The notes under the pieces are model-generated. The model made no database searches, was not told the origin of the DNA, and saw nothing but the letters and a program-made list of their open reading frames with translations. From an uncultured Planctomycetaceae bacterium (GTDB lineage: Bacteria > Planctomycetota > Planctomycetia > Pirellulales > Lacipirellulaceae), in assembly GCA_937860165.1 (NCBI GenBank), contig CALMBE010000081.1:1-9669 (forward strand): 9,669 bases of DNA. Reading direction: 5' to 3'. Positions 1 to 5,822 of the stretch are shown piece after piece. The translations under genes and the position numbers were made by a program. How positions within the stretch are numbered: position 1 is the stretch's first letter; every line of letters begins with the position of its first letter.

Positions 1-569
1 AATTGCGCTCGCGTTGGTGGTTGTGGGGGCCCTTGGCAGTGGTGCTGATAGTAGGTGGAATCGGTTGGCGTGGCACTGCCACTGGTAGAAGAACCCTAGA
101 TGCCATGTGCGTTAACATAGCGTTCCTGGGCGACGCGATTCGTTCCAAGATTACCGGTCGCATCTGTCGATTATTGGGATTGATGCTTGACAATGGCGTC
201 CCGATCATGGAAAGCCTGCATCTGACCAGAAATGCCATCGACAATACTTTGTACCGTGACTTACTAGCGGATTTAGAAGAAGCGGTCCTCAATGGCCGCA
301 ATCTGGCCAGCGTGCTCCAAGGGACCAAGATTGTGCCCCAGTCGGCAAGAGACATGCTCATCACAGCGGAGTCGACAGGCAATATTTCCGAAGTGACCAT
401 CCTGCTGGGTGAGTATTACGAAGAAGACGCGGAAGCTCGGATGCGGCAAATTGTCGGCTTTATTGAGCCCGCGCTGACCGTGGGAATGGGTGTGCTCGTA
501 GCGATTGTCGTTCTGGCAGTCATGTTACCCGTATTTGATCTTTCCAGTGTTGCCCAAGGTGGTCACTAA
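1..569 (+). CDS. GspF/PilC-family inner-membrane platform protein, C-terminal part (5' end outside window)
   Basis: Polytopic inner-membrane platform protein of type II secretion and type IV pilus machines; it contacts the assembly ATPase and helps build the pilus or pseudopilus. The frame is open to the left edge, so this is only the second half of a protein usually near 400 residues; the TTG at position 3 is an internal Leu codon, not a start. Visible parts: a hydrophobic segment near the beginning (WLWGPLAVVLIVGGIGW), then the second T2SSF domain with the typical 'LLGLMLDNGVPIMESL' helix, the 'ML..AESTGNI' stretch that matches the family's GE-x-TG-x-L signature, and a C-terminal membrane helix preceded by IEPAL and ending in LPVFDL, a family hallmark. 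It is followed after 38 nt by the PilM-like gene, which supports a role in the same complex. Whether to call it GspF or PilC cannot be decided here. Confidence 0.9.
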   Translation, partial: LRSRWWLWGPLAVVLIVGGIGWRGTATGRRTLDAMCVNIAFLGDAIRSKITGRICRLLGLMLDNGVPIMESLHLTRNAIDNTLYRDLLADLEEAVLNGRNLASVLQGTKIVPQSARDMLITAESTGNISEVTILLGEYYEEDAEARMRQIVGFIEPALTVGMGVLVAIVVLAVMLPVFDLSSVAQGGH

Positions 570-607
570 TAATCGCTTGGCAGAATTCAAACCAAACTAC
601 AAACGAT

Positions 608-1690
608 ATGAAATTTCGCAACGAACAAATAGGCTGGGTGGGCATCGACATCGGTAGTGCCTGCGTTAAGGTGGCGCAGCTAGCGCGCCATGGCGACCAG
701 TTCCGCGTCCACGCTCAAGCCATTGTCCCCCGTTCGACTCGAAGTGACTTAGCAGGGCTCCCCGAGTCTGAAGTCGCGTTGGCGTCTGTGGCGGGGGAAA
801 TTCGTGCCGGCTGCACTTTGAACGAAAGCTTCCAAGGACGCCAAGCTGCAGCTACAGTGCCCATGAATATCTGCGATATTCATCATCTCGATGCCATTGA
901 AGGATCTCATTCCGACCTTAATTCCCTGGTCCGCAAAACCATTGAGTCGATTACACAAGCTTCAGCCGAGCATTTGCAGTTCGACATTTGGCCAGCCGAA
1001 TTGGACGCAAGGTCCAAGCAACCTGCCCGCTGGAATGTGTTGGCGGTTGCCCAACCCTGGTCAGACCAACTTTATCGCGATGTGACTCACAATGGATTTG
1101 CCTGTAAGTTGCTCGATAGTACTCCACATGCCTTGGCCAGGGCCGTGGAACTTGCGGAGCCGGGGTCGGTATCCACTCCCCAAGCAGTTCTCGATTGGGG
1201 CCACTGTCAGGCGACGTTTGCCATCGTTTTGGATCATCGACCCGTGTATGTAAGGTCTCTCAAGGACTGTGGTTTGCAGCGAACGATCGCGGCGATCTCT
1301 GAATCCCTAGACTTAGTCGACGAAGAATCGCTAGTGCTGCTGCAGACTCACGGATTATCAGCTTCCAATAAGAATGATCGCGATGAAGTCTCAGAAATGA
1401 TTTTCGAACTAGTCACCGCAGAGGTGCTGCACCTTGCGCAGGAAGTCGAACGTACCCTCAAGTATCTCGGTAGCCAACGCAGGGCACTCCTACCTCGGAA
1501 ATTCCATCTGTTCGGCGGCGGTGCTCAAATCCCGGGAATCGATCACTACTTGACAGATCGCTTGCAGGTGGAAGCAAAAGTGTGGCGGCTCTGCGAAGAG
1601 CCAGTCACAGACACATCGACACAGCAGGTCGCACAATGTCTTCTTGGTCCGGCACTTAGTCTTTCCGCTTTAGCTTGGGGAGAACGTTGA
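608..1690 (+). CDS. pilM: PilM-like actin-fold ATPase of a type IV pilus / type II secretion-like system
   Basis: Cytoplasmic FtsA/actin-like protein that in type IV pilus systems binds the N-terminal peptide of PilN and links the cytoplasmic side to the periplasmic ring. At 360 residues it has the family's usual length (about 350). Nucleotide-fold signatures are visible: phosphate-1-like 'GIDIGSACVKV' at residues 12-22, a second phosphate-loop-like 'AVLDWGHCQATFAIV' at about 193-207, and the adenosine-side motif 'LFGGGAQIPGI' at 301-311. The middle (about 80-190) is strongly diverged from proteobacterial PilM. The ATG at 608 is chosen because the fold begins immediately after it; the ribosome binding site is weak. 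The stop codon overlaps the next start (TGATG), suggesting translational coupling to the PilN-like gene. Family assignment is firm; the symbol is by homology and position. Confidence 0.88.
   Translation: MKFRNEQIGWVGIDIGSACVKVAQLARHGDQFRVHAQAIVPRSTRSDLAGLPESEVALASVAGEIRAGCTLNESFQGRQAAATVPMNICDIHHLDAIEGSHSDLNSLVRKTIESITQASAEHLQFDIWPAELDARSKQPARWNVLAVAQPWSDQLYRDVTHNGFACKLLDSTPHALARAVELAEPGSVSTPQAVLDWGHCQATFAIVLDHRPVYVRSLKDCGLQRTIAAISESLDLVDEESLVLLQTHGLSASNKNDRDEVSEMIFELVTAEVLHLAQEVERTLKYLGSQRRALLPRKFHLFGGGAQIPGIDHYLTDRLQVEAKVWRLCEEPVTDTSTQQVAQCLLGPALSLSALAWGER
1677..1683 (+). promoter_or_regulatory. Ribosome binding site that decides the PilN-like start
   Basis: GGGGAGA lies 6 nt before the ATG at 1690, inside the end of the PilM-like gene. 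It supports ATG 1690 over the in-frame TTG codons at 1675 and 1687, and places the conserved INLM peptide at residues 4-7, where PilN proteins carry it. Confidence 0.7.
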
Positions 1691-2262
1691 TGCACGCAAT
1701 CAACCTAATGACCCCGCAAGCATGTCGACGCGAATTGTTTCGCTTGCGTCAAAGACAATGGGCTCGAGTCCTGTGCTTAGCCAGTCTGTGCTTGAGTGCG
1801 ATCACATTTTACCGATACGTCGACCTAAAGTTAGCGGATGGTGCGCACCACGAACTTCAGGCGCGATACACCCCAATCAAAGAGCTAGCCAGCGCGAATA
1901 AGAAGTATGCCAAGCAGATCGCTTCGATTCAACAGGAAGCAGAATTTGTGCTTTCCTTGTCCGACAAAGGAGTGACGCTTCCGCTCTTAGGAGTCTTGGG
2001 AAGGGCTGTAAGCAAAGCGAACGAACAACTATTTCTTAGCAAGATCGAGATTTCGCGAACCCCTGGGGTTGAATCAAATCACACTGCTGCGATAGGGGTC
2101 GTCGATATTTTGGGTGTCGCTAGCGATGCTAATGTTGTGAAAGAGTTGGGAAAAAGTTTTCAAGTGAATGCTCCCTTCACCTCGGTTAGCGTGCCTGTGA
2201 TTCGGGAGTTGCGCCTCAACCAGAAAGTCTGGCAAGAGTTTTCGCTGGAATGCACCTATTAG
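1690..2262 (+). CDS. pilN: PilN-like single-pass inner-membrane protein
   Basis: Alignment-complex protein of type IV pili, the counterpart of the GspL periplasmic part in type II secretion. With the ATG at 1690 it has 190 residues. The N-terminus MHAINLMTPQ resembles the INLLP peptide by which PilN docks into the PilM groove. A membrane helix follows at about residues 24-43, then a helical, probably coiled-coil stretch (about 48-92, rich in Glu, Lys, Gln, Ala), and a C-terminal alpha/beta domain (about 95-190) that would correspond to the ferredoxin-like periplasmic fold. The start overlaps the PilM-like stop by one base and a strong ribosome binding site sits in the end of that gene. Sequence similarity to proteobacterial PilN is low; the call rests on the docking peptide, topology, length and gene order. 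Confidence 0.78.
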   Translation: MHAINLMTPQACRRELFRLRQRQWARVLCLASLCLSAITFYRYVDLKLADGAHHELQARYTPIKELASANKKYAKQIASIQQEAEFVLSLSDKGVTLPLLGVLGRAVSKANEQLFLSKIEISRTPGVESNHTAAIGVVDILGVASDANVVKELGKSFQVNAPFTSVSVPVIRELRLNQKVWQEFSLECTY

Positions 2263-2278
2263 AACACTGGATTTGGTG

Positions 2279-2869
2279 ATGAGAATCAAACACAACAATC
2301 AATACGCCCTCCTAGGATGGTCTCTCCATGGGTTGGGGATTCTCCTATTCGGGGGGGTGTGTGGAGCCTATTATTGGGCTGCTATCTGTCCTCTGGAAGC
2401 ACGGGCGACGATGCGCGCCCAACACACGGAACAGCTACAATTGCTGCTCCAGCGAGCCGAAGACTTTAGGGCCAGACACCACCAACTCAGTGCGGATCTG
2501 AACACCTTACGCGAATCGGTCGCGACAACATTAAAGCGACTTCCCATTGAGTTAGGTGAAGACCAGTTCATCGAACAAGTTCGATCCATTGCAAGCGGCA
2601 CTGGGATAGCGGTCGCTGAGCACCATATTGGCACAGTCAAGCGACTCGAAAACTTCGGTGAGGCTGAGATTGCTTTCATCTGCAATGGTAGCTTTGGCAG
2701 CATCTGCCGCTTCCTCGACAGTGTTAGCCATCTTTCCCGGCTTACTGAGATTTCCAGATTGGAGATCGAACCTGGGGTAAATTCTACTGGCTATTCATTT
2801 CAAGTGACATTTGTCTTGTATTTTGGGGGTTCAACCCACGATAGACATTCTAGAGGAGAGGTCCTGTGA
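2279..2869 (+). CDS. pilO: PilO-like (GspM-like) single-pass inner-membrane protein
   Basis: Predicted partner of the PilN-like protein in the inner-membrane ring. With ATG 2279 it has 196 residues; GTG 2276 and TTG 2273 are in-frame alternatives directly upstream, and no strong Shine-Dalgarno sequence separates them. Topology is a short basic N-terminus, a hydrophobic segment at about residues 10-35 (including LLGWSLHGLGILLFGGVCGAYYW in two overlapping halves), a coiled-coil-like region (about 42-85), then a periplasmic alpha/beta domain ending near residue 183. Segments such as 'FIEQVRSIASGTGIAV' and 'SICRFLDSVSHLSRL' match the pattern of PilO domains. It begins 16 nt after the PilN-like stop, and its own stop shares GTGA with the next start. 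A run of seven G at 2351-2357 lies in the membrane segment. Confidence 0.75.
   Translation: MRIKHNNQYALLGWSLHGLGILLFGGVCGAYYWAAICPLEARATMRAQHTEQLQLLLQRAEDFRARHHQLSADLNTLRESVATTLKRLPIELGEDQFIEQVRSIASGTGIAVAEHHIGTVKRLENFGEAEIAFICNGSFGSICRFLDSVSHLSRLTEISRLEIEPGVNSTGYSFQVTFVLYFGGSTHDRHSRGEVL
2853..2861 (+). promoter_or_regulatory. Ribosome binding site for the PilP-like GTG start
   Basis: GAGGAGAGG, a strong purine-rich site, ends 4 nt before the GTG at 2866. It supports the 4-nt overlap start (GTGA) rather than any downstream ATG. It lies in the last codons of the PilO-like gene, a layout typical of translational coupling. Confidence 0.75.
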
Positions 2870-3399
2870 AGACGGATGGTTGGCAGTCGAATACTGGAGC
2901 AACTCCAGGCAAACTTGCCCTCATCGGGGGGCTTGTTGGCGTACTTGTCTTTGTGCTCTGGAACCAAGACTGGGACCAGTCGCAGGAAATCGCTGTAGTA
3001 GTTGAGAAGTTGCCCACTCGTGAACTCCAGGGCGAGACGAAAGTGGCAACAGCTGCCCTGACTACGGAGAATTCAAATCGCAATCAGAACTCCGAACAGG
3101 TAAGTAAGTGGCCGACTTTAGAATTAGAAGAAATTGCGCAGAAGGACCCCTTCGCCAAGCCCTTATGGTATCTGGTGGCATCTGCTCCAAACGCAGACGA
3201 ATCAGGTGGCAAACTAAGCGGGTCGCGGCAAGTATTGGAGGAGTTGATAAAAGAAACTTCTAAAATTGTGGTGATCTCGAAAAAGGATCGTGTTGCCACA
3301 ATCGGAGACCTGAGTCTCCGCGTGGGAGATTCGATCAAAGGCTTCCGAGTTTCCGAAATCACCACCGCTGGAATCGTGCTCACCGAGGGCGATCATTAG
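2866..3399 (+). CDS. PilP/GspC-like bridging protein of the secretin complex
   Basis: Probable periplasmic connector between the inner-membrane ring and the secretin. It has 177 residues from a GTG start. A single membrane helix is seen at about residues 16-33 (KLALIGGLVGVLVFVLW); there is no lipobox cysteine, so it looks anchored like GspC rather than lipidated like classical PilP. A low-complexity, probably flexible linker (about 38-82) precedes the 'IAQKDPFAKPLW' stretch, whose DPF motif is common to PilP and GspC proteins. The C-terminal region (about 125-175: 'KIVVISKKDRVATIGD', 'LRVGDSIKGFRVSEITTAGI') has the small beta-barrel pattern of the homology-region domain, with a G-D-x-I-x-G turn and a closing strand 'GIVLTEGD'. 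It stands immediately before the secretin gene, as expected. I leave the symbol empty because PilP and GspC are equally plausible. Confidence 0.75.
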   Translation: MKTDGWQSNTGATPGKLALIGGLVGVLVFVLWNQDWDQSQEIAVVVEKLPTRELQGETKVATAALTTENSNRNQNSEQVSKWPTLELEEIAQKDPFAKPLWYLVASAPNADESGGKLSGSRQVLEELIKETSKIVVISKKDRVATIGDLSLRVGDSIKGFRVSEITTAGIVLTEGDH

Positions 3400-3427
3400 A
3401 AAGAAACAATCTTTTCGTTAGAGTTCG

Positions 3428-5329
3428 ATGGTTAGAGGGGGATTACATTTCGGCGGCAGTCGTCGACGCTGGGCCTGGGGTCCTGCTGTCTTTCTAGCGT
3501 ACTGGCTGTTGGGTGCCGTTGTTTCAACCGCTCAATCTCAGGTCGATGCCATCGAAAGCGGCCCAACCGAAGCGCTCACCGAACCGGGGGGAGCGCAAGT
3601 GGAAACGCTTCCACCTCCTCAGCCCACGGTTCCATCCTCTCCGTGGATTTCAAAAGGTTTGGATTCGCTTCGTAAGGCTGTCGGAGCGCCGGATCCTTCC
3701 AGTGTACAAGCCGAGAATACTGCCGTTGCGCCAGAAAGTCAGGAACTCCCTGCCGCTGACGAAGCACAAACTGCTGTGGATGGGTCGAAGCAACATTTGG
3801 TTCCCATCGGTGACTCGGCCGCTAAGGATCTGGTGGTCGAAGGAGAGAACGGTCTGATTTCCTTGATGGTCCGCGATGCACCGCTACGACAGGTAGTCGC
3901 ACTGATTGCCGAGACACAGAATCTGAATATCGTGTTTGCATCGCCCGCTGAAGTACCGGTTACGGCTTCCTTCGACCGTGTTCCCTGGCAGCGCGTGATG
4001 GAAGCATTGCTCTCGATCTCGGGACATACTTGGACCGTCAATCAGGGAATTGTGTTTGTCACTAATATCGAGGCAGCCGATTTCGTTTCTCCCGAGGCTG
4101 GCGGCAGAATCGTCGAAGTCTTTGAACTCGATTTTGCCTCGGCGGTCGACGTCAATCAGACGGTCGTTGGATTACTCTCACCCGCAGGCAAGAGTTGGCT
4201 CGTCGAGACAAGCAATGAGGACAATCACCGTACGCGCGATACCGTGGCCGTGATCGATTACCCTGCCAATATCATGCGGATCAGCGATTACATCTGTCGT
4301 ATGGATGTGCCACCTCGCCAAGTTCTGATTGAAGCCAATATCTTGCAGATCGAACTGGATGACGAATGCCGCAATGGTCTTAACTACGAAGCGCTGTCGA
4401 GTTTTCGGGGCAATGAACTAAAATTCAGTACCGTCGGAATGGCAAATTCGACCGCGAGCCCTTCTTTTTTTCTGGATGTCACAGGACATGCCTTGGAGGG
4501 ATTGGTCGAACTGCTCAAGACAACCACCGATGCCAAGTCGCTGGCTTCTCCCAAGCTTTTGGCTGTCAGCGGTCAGCAAGCTCGAATTCAGATCGGCTCG
4601 CAACTGGGCTTCCGCGTCACAACGACAACCCAAACTAGCACGCTTGAAAGCATTCAATTCCTCGATGTCGGTGTGGTGCTCACCGTCACTCCCCGGATCA
4701 CCCGCGATGGGCGTGTCCTGATGCGGATTAAACCGGAAGTTTCCACTGGGCAGGTCGACGCGACGACCGGTTTACCTTCGGAAGAAACTACCGAAGTGGA
4801 AACCGACATCTTGTTAAACGATGGCCAAGGAATGGTAATCGGTGGGTTGATTCAAGAGCTCGACTCCAACAAACAGTCCAAGATTCCTTGGATTGGTGAT
4901 CTGCCCTATGTCGGTTTCCTTTTCCAGAAACGTTCGGTTGTAAAGAAACGCTCTGAAATCGTGGTCACACTGATGCCGCACATCCAGCCGTACTCTCCAG
5001 ACCTACAGCATCGGGAATCCGCCGAGTTCCAGCGTACTCAAGATCGGCTCTTGTACGGTCCGCTGGATCGAGTGCAACGACCCTACGAAGCCCGCTTGCC
5101 TGACACTTTTTCCAATCCCATTCGGCCTGTTGCAAGTCTACTAGCGTGTGATAATCAGTGTATGGTCCCCACAGGATCGCCCATACCTGTTCAATTGCCG
5201 CCAATAGAAAGCGAATCGACCTATGAGAACCAATGGCTTCCTCCTGTGGAATCGGGTCCGGAAATCACCTTCCCAGATTCCACGGGCCCTCCAGAGGCCG
5301 CTTTGAAAACCCCTCGGGTCCGCTACTGA
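3428..5329 (+). CDS. Secretin (PilQ/GspD family outer-membrane channel)
   Basis: Outer-membrane ring channel through which a pilus or secreted protein passes. It has 633 residues. The N-terminus carries SRRRW, a hydrophobic core and a plausible cleavage site after VVSTA (about residue 35), i.e. a signal peptide. A Pro/Glu/Ala-rich, probably disordered linker follows (about 38-135). A secretin/TonB short N-terminal domain spans about 142-213 ('LRQVVALIAETQNLNIVFA'), then an N1-type domain at about 226-293, then the complete secretin domain at about 297-518, with 'RQVLIEANILQIEL', 'LASPKLLAVSGQQARIQIG', and the closing 'IPWIGDLPYVGFLFQKRS' and 'EIVVTLMPHI' signatures. A Pro-rich tail of about 115 residues with two Cys (574, 578) follows the barrel and is not part of the family core. 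The gene starts 28 nt after the PilP-like gene with only a weak ribosome binding site. PilQ versus GspD cannot be separated with certainty; the context favours PilQ-like. Confidence 0.92.
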   Translation: MVRGGLHFGGSRRRWAWGPAVFLAYWLLGAVVSTAQSQVDAIESGPTEALTEPGGAQVETLPPPQPTVPSSPWISKGLDSLRKAVGAPDPSSVQAENTAVAPESQELPAADEAQTAVDGSKQHLVPIGDSAAKDLVVEGENGLISLMVRDAPLRQVVALIAETQNLNIVFASPAEVPVTASFDRVPWQRVMEALLSISGHTWTVNQGIVFVTNIEAADFVSPEAGGRIVEVFELDFASAVDVNQTVVGLLSPAGKSWLVETSNEDNHRTRDTVAVIDYPANIMRISDYICRMDVPPRQVLIEANILQIELDDECRNGLNYEALSSFRGNELKFSTVGMANSTASPSFFLDVTGHALEGLVELLKTTTDAKSLASPKLLAVSGQQARIQIGSQLGFRVTTTTQTSTLESIQFLDVGVVLTVTPRITRDGRVLMRIKPEVSTGQVDATTGLPSEETTEVETDILLNDGQGMVIGGLIQELDSNKQSKIPWIGDLPYVGFLFQKRSVVKKRSEIVVTLMPHIQPYSPDLQHRESAEFQRTQDRLLYGPLDRVQRPYEARLPDTFSNPIRPVASLLACDNQCMVPTGSPIPVQLPPIESESTYENQWLPPVESGPEITFPDSTGPPEAALKTPRVRY

Positions 5330-5384
5330 GCGATACAAGGGACAGGTCCATTTTATCTCCCGTTCTGCTGTTGTCCTTGAAAAT

Positions 5385-5389
5385 GAGGT
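5385..5389 (+). promoter_or_regulatory. Ribosome binding site of the 59-residue ORF
   Basis: GAGGT lies 9 nt before the ATG at 5399. It is better than the site before the secretin and is the main sign, apart from composition, that the short ORF is translated. Confidence 0.6.
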
Positions 5390-5398
5390 AATCTAACT

Positions 5399-5578
5399 AT
5401 GGCCAATCGTTTGAATCTGCCAGCCGAGTTGTTGGAACTCATCGAGAAACGCGAGCAAGTCGATCGCCGCGCCGGGGAGCAAGTTCCCACTGAGCCGCCC
5501 GATCACGGCAATCGCCCAGATAAGTCAACAACAAATCGACGCCAAAATGAGGGACGTCGCCAGGAAGATCGCGAGTAG
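5399..5578 (+). CDS. Small charged protein of unknown function (59 residues)
   Basis: A short ORF from ATG 5399 to TAG 5576-5578, 69 nt behind the secretin stop. It has a GAGGT ribosome binding site at good spacing. The first 24 residues read MANRLNLPAELLELIEKREQ followed by VDRR, an amphipathic helix with regular Leu/Ile spacing and E/K/R faces. The remainder (from about residue 25) is hydrophilic and probably disordered, rich in Arg, Glu, Gln, Asn and Pro, ending RRQEDRE. There is no signal peptide, membrane segment or Cys. I do not recognise a named family. The leucine-rich start with 'EKREQ.DRR' looks like a conserved short protein rather than random sequence, but that is an impression. 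It could be co-transcribed with the secretin operon or have its own promoter in the 69-nt gap; no clear promoter boxes were identified. Confidence 0.6.
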   Translation: MANRLNLPAELLELIEKREQVDRRAGEQVPTEPPDHGNRPDKSTTNRRQNEGRRQEDRE

Positions 5579-5822
5579 TAACTCAGAAGTCAGCCAACGA
5601 AACTATCTTACTTGGGGGGGATCAATAGGTGTGACGTGGCACTTCCTGATACCAGTGCCACCGCTCTCCTGGTCATCGCGGCAAAACCATCATTTCGACC
5701 CTCAGCCCCCAACCATTTCCCCCTTTTAGTTAGCCCGCACGTCGACGCATCCCTTTCGAGCCCCGCACGTCAGTAAGGGGAGTGCAACGCAATCTTTACG
5801 GAAAATTTGTCTTTTGCTTTCG
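5579..5822 (+). other. Convergent intergenic spacer
   Basis: This 244-nt stretch separates the end of the + strand gene group from the end of the - strand protease gene. It contains a pyrimidine-rich part (about 5695-5727) and a short direct repeat (5734-5771). A weak CCCC/GGGG pairing (5761-5764 with 5777-5780, loop of 12) is present, but no stem followed by a T-run in either direction was found. A 60-codon frame at 5547-5729 crosses into it but has no ribosome binding site and overlaps the small ORF. Confidence 0.6.
5734..5771 (+). repeat. Short intergenic direct repeat, two copies of CCCGCACGTC
   Basis: CCCGCACGTC occurs at 5734-5743 and 5762-5771, 28 nt apart start to start, both preceded by AG or AGC. 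The first copy runs into the palindrome CGTCGACG (5740-5747); the second runs into AGTAAGGGGAG. It may be a remnant of a dispersed intergenic repeat or a paired binding site; neither is shown by this window alone. Confidence 0.45.

Noticed and set aside
2351..2357. Run of seven G in the PilO-like gene as a phase-variation tract; also seven T at 4465-4471 in the secretin
   Set aside because: Both tracts are short, both frames are intact, and Gly-Gly or Phe-Phe coding explains them. One sequence cannot show length variation.
3739..4041. Antisense 100-codon frame in the secretin gene
   Set aside because: It lies inside a gene with complete secretin signatures, has Ser/Ala/Thr/Arg-rich shadow composition and no start signals.
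5336..5380. Possible terminator after the secretin
   Set aside because: GGACA and TGTCC can pair over about 30 nt, but the stem is only 5 bp and no T-run follows.
5547..5729. A 60-codon + strand frame beginning in the small ORF
   Set aside because: It overlaps the better small ORF in another frame, has no Shine-Dalgarno sequence, and its composition (Trp, Pro, His runs) looks non-coding.
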